From the NCBI GenBank assembly GCA_903887465.1, contig CAISPW010000005.1, positions 1 to 49,053 of the forward strand: a stretch of 49,053 bases of DNA. Direction: 5' to 3'. The stretch's first letter is position 1; each line of letters opens with the position of its first letter. This document shows, in pieces, positions 1-7,937 of the stretch. The stretch is from an uncultured Oscillochloris sp. Its GTDB lineage: Bacteria; Chloroflexota; Chloroflexia; Chloroflexales; Chloroflexaceae. Below the pieces are notes generated by a model that saw only the letters and a program-made list of their open reading frames with translations, did no database searches and was not told where the DNA came from. A program made the translations under genes and the position numbers.

Positions 1-110
1 CGGCTTCGCCGCCAAAAACCAACCAAAAAAGATCGTTCGGGGGTGGCGAAGCTACCCCCAAACCCCCGCCGGAGGCGACGTTGCAACCGCCCTGAACCCC
101 CAAACCCCCA
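1..110. repeat. Palindromic MITE-like repeat, copy 1 (cut by window start)
   Basis: This partial copy of the family shows the G/C-rich hairpin GCGGCTTCGCCGCC, an A-rich tract before GATC, and a second hairpin around GGGGGTGGCGAAGCTACCCCC. It ends in the family terminus GTTGCAACCGCCCTG. An open frame runs through it into the PBP gene from position 43, but those Arg/Pro-rich codons are repeat sequence and not a credible N-terminus. Its outer left part lies outside the window. Confidence 0.75.
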
Positions 111-132
111 TCCGCGATCCAACCCTCCTACG

Positions 133-141
133 TGCTATAAT
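133..141 (+). promoter_or_regulatory. Extended -10 promoter of the PBP gene
   Basis: TGCTATAAT is a perfect extended -10 (TGN plus TATAAT). Only six bases separate it from the GTG at 148, so transcription should begin at or next to the start codon. No -35 match and no Shine-Dalgarno sequence is seen, which fits a leaderless mRNA. Confidence 0.6.
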
Positions 142-147
142 CTGGCG

Positions 148-2703
148 GTGAGCCATCGCCCACCGCCACCTCGCTTTATCCGCCGCCCGCGCCGCCGCCG
201 CCGGCAGATCTCGCCATTCCGCCGCCGCTTCCCGCTGCTCGCCTTCATCCTGCGCCTCACCCTCGCCGTTATTAAGCTCGGCCTGCTGCTCACGCTCAGC
301 CTAGTGGCCGGCGGGATGTGGCTCTACTATCGCTACGGCAGCGACCTGCCCGACCCCCAGCGGATCAGCCAGTACCGTAGCTTCGAGACCACCCGCATCT
401 ACGCCCGCGACGGCACCTCCCTGCTCTACGAACTGGTCGGCCCGGACGCCGGGCGGCGCACCCCCGTGCCCTTCGAGCGCATCCCACAGGCGCTCAAAGA
501 CGCCACCGTGGCCGTGGAGGACGCCGGGTTCTACCAGAACCCCGGCGTGGATCTGCGCGGGATCATCCGCGCCGCGCTGCAGAACTACCAGAGCGGCCAG
601 ATCGTCAGCGGGGCCAGCACGATCACCCAGCAACTGGTGCGCGGCATCCTGCTCTCGCCCGAGGAGCGCGGCGAGCGCAGCTACGAGCGTAAGCTGCGCG
701 AGGCCATCCTGGCCTACCGGGTCAGCCGCGAGTATAGCAAGGATCAGATCCTCGGCATCTACCTCAACGAGGTCTACTATGGTGCCCAGGCATACGGGGT
801 CGAGGCCGCCGCGCAGGCATACTTCAGCAAGCACGTCTGGGATCTCAGCCCCGCCGAGGCCACCCTGATCGCCGGGTTGCCCCAGTCGCCCACCAACTTC
901 AACCCCTTCACCGACCTGCCCGCCGCCAAGGCCCGCCAGCGCGTCACCCTCGACCTGATGGCGAAGTTCGGCTTCCTCACGCCCGCGCAGGCCGACCAGA
1001 TCGCCGCCGACCCCGTGACCCTAGCGCCGTCGCGGGCCGACCTAGTGGCCCCGCATTTCGCCCTCTATGTGCGCAACCTGCTGGAGCAACGTTATGGCCC
1101 CGACCTGCTCTACCGGGCTGGGCTGCGCGTGGTCACCAGCATCGACATGGACTGGCAGGCCGAGGCCCAGCGCGTGGCCCAGGAGAAGGTGGCCGAGTTG
1201 CGTGAGCGCAATGCCTCCAACGCTGGCGTGATCATGCTCGCGCCCGACGGCCAGATCCTGGCCATGGTTGGCAGCGTGGACTACAACGCCCCCGATGGCC
1301 AGGTGAACGTGACCCTGGCCCCACGCCAGCCCGGCTCGGCGCTGAAGCCCTTCATCTACGCGGCGGCGCTGCAGCGCGGTTGGACTCCGGCCACGGTGAT
1401 CTGGGATACGCCAAGCGAGTGGCGGACGCCCGACGGCGCGGTCTACACGCCGCTAAACTACGACAACGCCTTCCACGGCCCGCTGCGCCTGCGCATGACC
1501 CTGGCGAACTCGCTGAACATCCCGGCGGTGAAGGCTCTGGAGTACGTGGGCGTGCCAGCCTTCATTGAGGAGATGAACCGTCTGGGGGTGACCACCTTCG
1601 ATGACCCGAGCCGCTACGGGCTGGCCATGGCCCTGGGCAGCAACGAGGTGCGCCTGCTAGATCTGGCCGGAGCCTACAGCGCCCTGCGCAACGCCGGGCG
1701 CGCGACCCCGCCGGTGGCCATCCTCAAGGTGACAAACAGCCGGGGCGAGGTGCTGGAGCGCTGGACGCCCGTGCATGGCCAGCCGATTTTCGGGCCGCAC
1801 AGCGAGCAGATCGCCTACCTGATCAGCAGCATCCTGAGCGATAACGCGGCCCGTTGGTTTATGTTCGGGCGCAACAACGTGCTGGAGTTGCCCGAGATCA
1901 TCGCCGCCGCGAAGACCGGCACCAGCAACGATTGGCGCGACTCCTGGGCGCTGGGTTACACCAACGCTGTGACCATCGGCGTCTGGGTGGGCAATAACGA
2001 TGGCACGCCGATGGCCGAGGTGGCCGGATCGAACGGGGCCGGCCTGATCTGGCGCGACCTGATGATCGCCTACAACCAGGGCCGTCCGCCGCAGCCCTTC
2101 GCGCGCCCCGCCGGGATCGAGGAGGCACCCGTGTGCGCCGACACCGGCGGCAAGGCTGGCGAGGCCTGCCCGCGCCCGATCAGCGAGCTGTTTGTGGCTG
2201 GCACCGCACCCACCAACGTCGATGTGGTCTACCAGAAGGTGCGCGTGGGCGGGGACGGTAGCTGCCTGGCCCAGCCCTACACCCCGGCGAGCCAGGTGCG
2301 TGAGGCGAACTTTGCGGTCTACCCGGCCGAGTTCCACGAGTGGGCGGTGCGCAACGTGCCCCAGGCCCCCACGCAGCCCTGCCCGCCGCCGCAGGCCATG
2401 GCCCAGGCGGTGGCCGTACTCAGCCCGGTGGGGGCCAGCGATGTGGTCAGCGGCACCCAGGTCTTTGTCAGCGGCACCGCGCGCGGCCCCTTCACCCTGG
2501 AATTCGGGCGGGGCAGCAGCCCCGACACCTGGCAGCCCATCGGGCAGGGCAGCGTGGCGGTGGAGAACGGGTTGCTGGGGGTCTGGCTGATTGCCGGGCT
2601 GCCGCCCGGCCCGTACACCCTGCGCCTGCGGGTGATCACCGCCGATGGGATCAGCGCCGCCGACCAGCACAGCGTGAGGATTGACAAAGCTTCAGCTCCG
2701 TGA
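148..2703 (+). CDS. Bifunctional penicillin-binding protein 1A-type (transglycosylase/transpeptidase)
   Basis: Class A PBP of about 851 residues that polymerises and cross-links peptidoglycan on the outer face of the membrane. The basic N-terminus is followed by one membrane anchor (about residues 48-72). The GT51 domain shows EDAGFYQNPGVD with the catalytic Glu, GASTITQQL, and the LNEVYYG segment. The transpeptidase domain has SALK (SxxK), SLN (SxN) and KTGTS. After it come about 100 residues of a beta-rich C-terminal domain. I place the start at GTG 148, because the frame upstream of it is repeat DNA and an extended -10 sits directly before 148. Function is certain at family level; the pbp1a/mrcA subgroup is not resolved. 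Confidence 0.93.
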   Translation: MSHRPPPPRFIRRPRRRRRQISPFRRRFPLLAFILRLTLAVIKLGLLLTLSLVAGGMWLYYRYGSDLPDPQRISQYRSFETTRIYARDGTSLLYELVGPDAGRRTPVPFERIPQALKDATVAVEDAGFYQNPGVDLRGIIRAALQNYQSGQIVSGASTITQQLVRGILLSPEERGERSYERKLREAILAYRVSREYSKDQILGIYLNEVYYGAQAYGVEAAAQAYFSKHVWDLSPAEATLIAGLPQSPTNFNPFTDLPAAKARQRVTLDLMAKFGFLTPAQADQIAADPVTLAPSRADLVAPHFALYVRNLLEQRYGPDLLYRAGLRVVTSIDMDWQAEAQRVAQEKVAELRERNASNAGVIMLAPDGQILAMVGSVDYNAPDGQVNVTLAPRQPGSALKPFIYAAALQRGWTPATVIWDTPSEWRTPDGAVYTPLNYDNAFHGPLRLRMTLANSLNIPAVKALEYVGVPAFIEEMNRLGVTTFDDPSRYGLAMALGSNEVRLLDLAGAYSALRNAGRATPPVAILKVTNSRGEVLERWTPVHGQPIFGPHSEQIAYLISSILSDNAARWFMFGRNNVLELPEIIAAAKTGTSNDWRDSWALGYTNAVTIGVWVGNNDGTPMAEVAGSNGAGLIWRDLMIAYNQGRPPQPFARPAGIEEAPVCADTGGKAGEACPRPISELFVAGTAPTNVDVVYQKVRVGGDGSCLAQPYTPASQVREANFAVYPAEFHEWAVRNVPQAPTQPCPPPQAMAQAVAVLSPVGASDVVSGTQVFVSGTARGPFTLEFGRGSSPDTWQPIGQGSVAVENGLLGVWLIAGLPPGPYTLRLRVITADGISAADQHSVRIDKASAP

Positions 2704-2731
2704 TAATATAACATATGTTCTAATATGTCAC
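2700..2731. promoter_or_regulatory. Palindromic AT-rich region before the methyltransferase (possible promoter/operator)
   Basis: An imperfect 32-bp palindrome has ends GTGA and TCAC and centre AACATATGTT. It contains the PBP stop codon and lies 31 bp before the methyltransferase start. Such sites upstream of R-M methyltransferases are often bound by the methyltransferase or a controller protein, but no controller gene is present here. Regulatory use is inference. Confidence 0.35.
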
Positions 2732-2762
2732 TTTGCCCCGGCTATCACAAAAGGTGCAGTGC

Positions 2763-4061
2763 ATGAGTATCAAGTTCATCTCGCTTTTTTCAGGTGGCAT
2801 GGGTCTCGATCTCGGCCTTGAGATGGCCGGGTTTGAGTCGGCTGTCTACGTGGAAAAAGATCAGGATGCAGTGCAGACCATTAAATTAAATAAGCCTTCT
2901 TTGCCTGGATTACATGACATTACAAAGGTAACAGGCGAGGGTTTAAGGATGCTTAGTGGGCTAAACAGAGAAATTGTGCTGGTTGCGGGAGGGCCGCCCT
3001 GTCAGTCCTTCAGCGTCTTTGGCAAGCGCGAAGGAATTAATGACCTTCGCGGCCAGCTTGTCTTCGACTTCATCCGCCTCATAGATGAACTTCGCCCCCA
3101 CGTTTTTATTATGGAAAACGTCCGTGGGCTGTTGTCCATGCCAATTATCCCACGGTCAAAAAATAGTAAATCAGAGCTAGAGCATCCACCCGAGTTCTCC
3201 GCGCACGGGTCGCTTCTCCGGCGTATATTGTCGGAGTTTGAGAAGATAGGCTATCGCGTCGATTGTTTTGTTGTGAACGCGGTCAATTATGGTGCCCCGC
3301 AGATCCGTGAGAGACTCATCTGTATTGGGAACCGGCATAACCGCCTCGCTGACTTTCCAGTTCCCAGCTATAGTAACCGGCCAGGAGATGGGCTGCCACC
3401 TTTTAAAACTTTAGGCGAGGTGATTGGGGATGGGTTTATTGACCCTTGCCCAGAAGTGATGAATTTTAGCCCGCGTAAATTAAAATATCTCGCACAGGTT
3501 CCGCCGGGAGGCAACTGGCGCAGCTTGCCCGTGGAGATACAGCAGGAGTCAATGGGTAAAAGCTGGTATCTAAAGGGCGGGCGGAGCGCCTACTGGCGAA
3601 AGCTGTCCTTCGCGTTTCCTTCACCCACGGTAGTCACTATGCCAAATCATGCAGGAACCAGTATGTGTCACCCGACGGAACTCCGGGCGATTACGGTAGG
3701 TGAGGCAGCCGCTATCCAAGAGTTTCCTCAGGGTTGGGAATTTGCAGGTAATACCACGGCGAAATTTCGTCAAGTGGGTAATGCCGTTCCTACTGTACTC
3801 GGAAAAGTCGCTGGTGGAGTTGTCTTGAAGTTATTGCAAGATATTCAGAACGGTCAAAAAAAGAACTCAGAAGCGCTGCTCACACATAGAATTATCCATG
3901 TACGCCCCCATGTGAGGACACGATCTTTTTGGCGAAATGGGCGTGTCTATGCCGGGGATGTTTCTTACTATGCTGGGGATGAAGATGTAGAGGTAGATAA
4001 GAAAACAGAGCAACTTCGACTTGGGTTAGATGACGCTGTGAGTCTGCTAGCCATTAATTGA
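2763..4061 (+). CDS. DNA (cytosine-5-)-methyltransferase, probable R-M system member
   Basis: C5-cytosine DNA methyltransferase of 432 residues using S-adenosylmethionine. Visible motifs in order: motif I FSGGMGLDLG (SAM binding), motif IV GGPPCQSFS with the catalytic Cys, motif VI ENVRG, motif VIII QIRERLICIG, then a target-recognition region of roughly 100 residues, and motif X RQVGNAVP. I chose ATG 2763 over the upstream TTG 2733 because AAGGTG lies seven bases before it. The gene is clearly AT-richer than its neighbours, which suggests horizontal acquisition. It converges on and overlaps by 15 bp a minus-strand gene that looks like the cognate endonuclease. The recognition sequence cannot be read from the protein. 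Confidence 0.93.
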   Translation: MSIKFISLFSGGMGLDLGLEMAGFESAVYVEKDQDAVQTIKLNKPSLPGLHDITKVTGEGLRMLSGLNREIVLVAGGPPCQSFSVFGKREGINDLRGQLVFDFIRLIDELRPHVFIMENVRGLLSMPIIPRSKNSKSELEHPPEFSAHGSLLRRILSEFEKIGYRVDCFVVNAVNYGAPQIRERLICIGNRHNRLADFPVPSYSNRPGDGLPPFKTLGEVIGDGFIDPCPEVMNFSPRKLKYLAQVPPGGNWRSLPVEIQQESMGKSWYLKGGRSAYWRKLSFAFPSPTVVTMPNHAGTSMCHPTELRAITVGEAAAIQEFPQGWEFAGNTTAKFRQVGNAVPTVLGKVAGGVVLKLLQDIQNGQKKNSEALLTHRIIHVRPHVRTRSFWRNGRVYAGDVSYYAGDEDVEVDKKTEQLRLGLDDAVSLLAIN

Positions 4062-4799
4062 CGTGAGCAGGGCGTACCAGTCAATAGTTCCGTCGTCTTT
4101 TTTGAATTTGTCGTAGGATCTGTTGAAGGCTTTTGAAAATGAAGCAAGCAGGAGATGTCCCTCTTTCCGATAGTTCGATTCATGTAGACCTGCGAGGATA
4201 CCTTCTAGAATCCAGTCTTGTGTCGCCTGCTCTCCTGCATTGATCCAAGCCCAGAAGCTTCGTCCAGCTAAAACGTGTACATGGTGCTGAATATCTACCA
4301 CATCATGGTTTTTTCCGCGATTAATTCCTCGTAGGATATCGTATTTATCGCTGAGTTCCGCCGCGTTTCCAATAGATACGCCGACGACTATTTGCTCGAA
4401 TTGATCGATGTGTTTTTCGATGATCTTGACAAATGCAGCGTTGAGTTCCATTGCAGCGGTCAATTGAATTGTCCATCGGCTTGTTTTGAGCGACAGCAGA
4501 ATAGGCTTGGGGCTTAAGTGGGTGATTACATGATCAATTTCATTGAAATACGATGCCGAAAATGGTACATTCTTACTGCGATATCCACTCGTCAATTTGT
4601 GTGTTCCAAATACGTTAGGTAACAGGCGTTCGTCAGCCAACTTTCCAAAGCCAGTACTATGGCCAGTCATTAAATGTCCCGCTAAGAGAAGAGTCCCAAG
4701 TTCAGCAAAGTTCTCTGCATTGTGCAAGTCATATAAAATAGGTGCAAGGAACGGGTTGAGCGACATCGTATCATGTCGCTCTGTTCGTAGCTTGTTCAT
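4047..4799 (-). CDS. Probable type II restriction endonuclease (PmeII-like)
   Basis: Protein of about 250 residues, convergent with the methyltransferase and equally AT-rich. A central segment has an Asp in FNEIDHV, then about 15 residues on a beta strand ILLSLK and WTIQL. This is compatible with a PD-(D/E)xK-type core and resembles what I remember of PmeII-family endonucleases, including the early LNPFLAPIL segment. It contains no helicase or methylase motif. The start is uncertain: TTG 4847, ATG 4799 and ATG 4766 are all in frame, and none has a strong ribosome site. Gene pairing and base composition support a restriction role; the family name is from memory. Confidence 0.6.
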   Translation of the reverse strand: MNKLRTERHDTMSLNPFLAPILYDLHNAENFAELGTLLLAGHLMTGHSTGFGKLADERLLPNVFGTHKLTSGYRSKNVPFSASYFNEIDHVITHLSPKPILLSLKTSRWTIQLTAAMELNAAFVKIIEKHIDQFEQIVVGVSIGNAAELSDKYDILRGINRGKNHDVVDIQHHVHVLAGRSFWAWINAGEQATQDWILEGILAGLHESNYRKEGHLLLASFSKAFNRSYDKFKKDDGTIDWYALLTSING

Positions 4800-4897
4800 G
4801 CGGTTATTGACCCACCCACACGATCTCGTTACGTACCTTCGCCACAACAGATTCTCGTGAGACTCTTGTCATATGAGGATGCCCATTTTTTTTGCCG

Positions 4898-5221
4898 TCA
4901 TTCGGCGAATAATTCAGCGAGCGTAGCAAGGACTGCGTGTTGTGTGGCCGGATCGATGTTCCCTAATCGTTTGAGCAACCGCTGTTGATCAACGGTACGG
5001 ATTTGATCAAGGACGATCCATACCTCGCGCTGATCGAACATACAGGCGATACGGGTGGGGTACGCGCGCGATTTAGTCGTCATCGGCGCAACGATGACCG
5101 TGCGGATGTTCCGGTGTAACTCGTCTGGCGAAATCACGAGACACGGGCGCGTCTTCTGGATTTCCGCACCAACGGTCGGGTCAAGGTTGACCAAATAGAC
5201 CTCAAAGCGCCTTACTCCCAC
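4898..5221 (-). CDS. mazF: MazF/PemK-type endoribonuclease toxin
   Basis: About 107 residues of the MazF fold: the N-terminal strand FEVYLVNLDPTVGAEIQKTRP, typical of the toxin's first loop, then CLVISPDELH and VIVAPMTTKSR, and a C-terminal helix ending LAELFAE. MazF toxins cleave mRNA at short sequence motifs and are neutralised by the partner antitoxin. Start GTG 5221 is preceded by GGAGG inside the end of the antitoxin gene, so the two are translationally coupled; GTG 5227 is an alternative. It belongs to the same defence islet as the R-M pair. Confidence 0.9.
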   Translation of the reverse strand: MGVRRFEVYLVNLDPTVGAEIQKTRPCLVISPDELHRNIRTVIVAPMTTKSRAYPTRIACMFDQREVWIVLDQIRTVDQQRLLKRLGNIDPATQHAVLATLAELFAE

Positions 5222-5481
5222 GTCCACTCCTCCGCATCCCAGGATGAAAACGTCCCACCTTCCGGATCGATGAACTGGTCGTCATGATTCATCGCCATCT
5301 GACGAAACGAATCCTCCCAGCCATCGCGCGACCGATGCGCAGGGCGAATCAACAAATGATCCGCGTGAACTTCCAGTTCAATATCCTGCGTAAGCCCTGC
5401 TTGATCAAGCAGGACTTTTGGGATTCGAATCCCTTGGGAGTTTCCGATTTTGACGAGGCGCGTCTTAATGATCGTACTCAT
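5212..5481 (-). CDS. mazE: MazE/AbrB-type antitoxin
   Basis: Antitoxin of 89 residues. The N-terminal SpoVT/AbrB-like swapped-hairpin domain reads TRLVKIGNSQGIRIPKVLL, a strong signature of MazE-type DNA binding. The acidic C-terminal tail (DPEGGTFSSWDAEEWTWE) is the expected toxin-wrapping segment. The ribosome site AAGGAA lies seven bases upstream of ATG. It is first gene of the pair, overlaps mazF by 10 bp, and follows a consensus promoter with an embedded palindrome, which fits autorepression by the complex. Confidence 0.9.
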   Translation of the reverse strand: MSTIIKTRLVKIGNSQGIRIPKVLLDQAGLTQDIELEVHADHLLIRPAHRSRDGWEDSFRQMAMNHDDQFIDPEGGTFSSWDAEEWTWE

Positions 5482-5501
5482 CGCGGTTCCTTTTTTGAGT
5501 G

Positions 5502-5539
5502 ATGTAATTACATTGTATGTACTTTTTGAGAGATGTCAA
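5502..5539 (-). promoter_or_regulatory. mazEF promoter and operator
   Basis: On the minus strand TTGACA (5534-5539) is followed after 16 bp by TACAAT (5512-5517). A perfect 12-bp palindrome ATGTAATTACAT (5502-5513) starts at the -10 and runs to about 20 bases before the mazE start. A repressor bound there would block initiation, so this is the likely MazE/MazEF binding site. Confidence 0.75.
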
Positions 5540-5584
5540 GGTTAGGATAGCGCAGTCCTAATTCCAGTTGTGAAGAAAGAATCA

Positions 5585-5616
5585 AGGCTTTAGCCGGCCT
5601 TATCCGGCTAAAGCCT
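5585..5616. terminator. Hairpin between GGDEF-EAL gene and mazEF promoter
   Basis: AGGCTTTAGCCGG pairs perfectly over 13 bp with CCGGCTAAAGCCT, with a six-base loop. There is no T-run on either side, so it may be a REP-like palindrome and not a true intrinsic terminator. The remaining 145 bp to the GGDEF-EAL stop show no convincing gene. Confidence 0.4.
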
Positions 5617-5761
5617 CGATTTGCCCTGGCCGTCTGTGCCGCCCCGGTCGCCATTGTCTCGCCAGCGACGGCTGCGCTTTCCGCAACGAGAACGCCGACG
5701 GATCCGCCCCGGCCCCGCCCGCCCCACCTTCGGGCGGCAACCCTCGCCGCGATGCAGGCCA

Positions 5762-7825
5762 TCAGTCTCCCGCGCTAGCGAGCAGCGCACGGACGCCCGC
5801 GCCATCGAGTCCGGGGGCGAAGAGCCAACCCTGGCCGAGGCCGCAGTCGAGATCGCGCAGTTGCGCATACTGCTGCTCTGTCTCGATCCCCTCGGCCACC
5901 ACCTCCATGCCCAAGGTATGGGCCAGACCGATGATCGTCTGCACGATGTCGCTCTGCCCGTTGGGCATGCCGAGGCGGCGAATGAACGAGCGGTCGATCT
6001 TCAGGGTACTCACCGGGAAGCTGTAGAGGTAACTGAGCGACGAGTAGCCGGTGCCGAAGTCGTCGATGCAAAGGTGAACGCCCAGATCGCGGATGCGCCG
6101 CAGGGTCTGGCTGGTCTCGCTGCTCAGTTCAACAAAGTTATGCTCGGTGATCTCAAGCTTCAGGCTCGACGCGGGCAGGCCGCTGGACTCAAGGGCGGCG
6201 ATGATCTGGTCCACAATGTCGGACTCGGCGAAGAGCCGGGCCGAGAGGTTCACGTTCACCGTGCGGGGCGGATCAGACGCGAACTCGTCCTGCCACGCGC
6301 GGGCCTGCATGCAAGACTCGCGCAGCACCCACCAGCTGATCGGCACGATTATGCCGGTCTCTTCGGCGGTCTCCAGAAAGGCACCGGGGTAGAGCAGCCC
6401 ACGCTGCGGGTGCTGCCAGCGCAGCAGAGCCTCGAACCCGTTCACCCTGCCGCACGACAAGGTGATGATCGGCTGGTAGTGCATGCACAGCTCCCCACGC
6501 GCCAGCGCCCCGCGCAGGTCACGCTCAAGCTGAAGCTTCGCCATGGCCTGGGCGTGCATCGTCGGCGTGAAGATGACGTAGCGATCCTTACCCTCCATCT
6601 TCGCGTGGTACATGGCGGTGTCGGCGTCGCGGATCATCTCGGCTGAGTTGGCGTATTCCAGGGCGCTGGTGGTGATCCCGATGCTCACCGTCGTGATCGC
6701 CTGGTAGTCCCCCAGCATAATCGGCTCGGCGATCATGTGCTGGATGCGCTCGGCGATCACCTCGACCGAACCTTCATCGACCAGATTCTCAACCAGGATG
6801 GTGAACTCGTCGCCGCCGAGGCGGGCCACCGTGTCGCCGGGGCGCAGGCATTTCTGGATGCGCTGGGCGATGGTATTGAGCATTTCGTCGCCGGTGGCGT
6901 GGCCGAGGCTGTCGTTGATCGTCTTGAACCGGTCGATATCGAGGAAGAATACCCCGAAGATGCGTGTCTTCTCGCGGCGGGCGATGGCGATAGTCCGTTC
7001 GAGCCGGTCGATGAAGAGCGCGCGATTCGGCAGGCCAGTGAGCAGATCGTGCATGGCGTCGTGCTGAAGCTGCTGCTCGATCGAGCGGCGGACGGAGATG
7101 TCGGTCTGCGATCCGGCGATGCGGGTGGCCTGGGCGGAGTTGTCCCAGACGGCCATGCCACGGCAGAGTACCCAGCGATAGGTGCCGTTGCGGTGGCGGA
7201 TGCGGTATTCGTGTTCAAAGAAGCTGAGCAACTGGCGGAAGTGGGCGGCCATGCGGACCTTGAAGGGTTCCATGTCGTCGGGGTGGATGCGGTCGAGCCA
7301 CTCGGCGGGGTTGTCGCCGATCTCGCCCTCTTCGAAGCCAAGGATGGCCTTCCAGCGCGGTGAGAGGAACAGCCTATCCGCCTGAAGATCCCAGTCCCAC
7401 AGACCATCGTTCGCCCCGCGCGCGGCCAGGGCGTAACGCTCCTCGCTCTGGCGCAGGGCCATCTCGGCCCCACGGGCCGCGCTCATATCGCGGATGACCG
7501 CCACGCCGCCGCAGATCGCACCGCCGCCATCGATCTGGGGGCGCGCGGTGATGCTGAGCCAGTGCCCAGGGGGCAGGAAGAGCTCGGCGGCATCGGTAGC
7601 GACCCCGACAATCGCACGTGACAGGGGCATATCGGCGGGCGGGCATGGGGTGCGCTGGTCGGGTAGGCGCAGCGTGGCCAGGGCGGCCAGCGGGTTCGCG
7701 CCGAGGATCTGGGTGGCCGCCGGGTTGGTGCTGACGAGGTCGCCCGTCGTGTTTACCACTACCACCCCATCCCCCATGCTATCAAGGATCGACTGGAGTA
7801 CCGCAGCCTGGATTGATCCTATCAT
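5762..7825 (-). CDS. PAS-PAS-GGDEF-EAL c-di-GMP turnover protein
   Basis: Protein of 687 residues with no membrane segment. An N-terminal PAS domain (about 5-115) and a second PAS with PAC motif (about 125-250, HRNGTYRWVLCRG) precede a diguanylate cyclase domain (about 260-420) with intact GGDEF. An RPGD inhibitory site lies five residues before GGDEF. The EAL phosphodiesterase domain (about 435-685) keeps FEALLRW, NVNLSA, ITEHN, DDFGTG, KIDRSF and VAEGIE, so both halves could be active and the PAS domains would set the balance. GAGGAGGA nine bases upstream supports ATG 7825. A possible c-di-GMP receptor (MshEN-like) is encoded at 36042. Confidence 0.93.
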   Translation of the reverse strand: MIGSIQAAVLQSILDSMGDGVVVVNTTGDLVSTNPAATQILGANPLAALATLRLPDQRTPCPPADMPLSRAIVGVATDAAELFLPPGHWLSITARPQIDGGGAICGGVAVIRDMSAARGAEMALRQSEERYALAARGANDGLWDWDLQADRLFLSPRWKAILGFEEGEIGDNPAEWLDRIHPDDMEPFKVRMAAHFRQLLSFFEHEYRIRHRNGTYRWVLCRGMAVWDNSAQATRIAGSQTDISVRRSIEQQLQHDAMHDLLTGLPNRALFIDRLERTIAIARREKTRIFGVFFLDIDRFKTINDSLGHATGDEMLNTIAQRIQKCLRPGDTVARLGGDEFTILVENLVDEGSVEVIAERIQHMIAEPIMLGDYQAITTVSIGITTSALEYANSAEMIRDADTAMYHAKMEGKDRYVIFTPTMHAQAMAKLQLERDLRGALARGELCMHYQPIITLSCGRVNGFEALLRWQHPQRGLLYPGAFLETAEETGIIVPISWWVLRESCMQARAWQDEFASDPPRTVNVNLSARLFAESDIVDQIIAALESSGLPASSLKLEITEHNFVELSSETSQTLRRIRDLGVHLCIDDFGTGYSSLSYLYSFPVSTLKIDRSFIRRLGMPNGQSDIVQTIIGLAHTLGMEVVAEGIETEQQYAQLRDLDCGLGQGWLFAPGLDGAGVRALLASAGD

Positions 7826-7937
7826 GGGTGATCGTCCTCCTCGGTGTTGGCATGGATTGTGCCTGGGTAATACGCATTGTAGCGTGATTACATTACCTTG
7901 GGGGCGGGTGCATTGTCGCCCCCGAATCTATCCCACC

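Noticed and set aside
43-147. N-terminal extension of the PBP frame up to ATG 43
   Set aside because: These codons lie in a copy of the dispersed repeat and give an Arg/Pro-rich sequence; a perfect extended -10 lies inside this stretch, just before GTG 148.
1657-2670. Long minus-strand open frame (337 residues) opposite the PBP gene
   Set aside because: Antisense frame of a GC-rich gene with stop-poor codon use; no family features, and the plus-strand protein is a certain PBP.
5621-6646. Plus-strand open frame of 341 residues opposite the GGDEF-EAL gene
   Set aside because: Composition is that of an antisense shadow; the minus-strand protein has intact GGDEF and EAL motifs.
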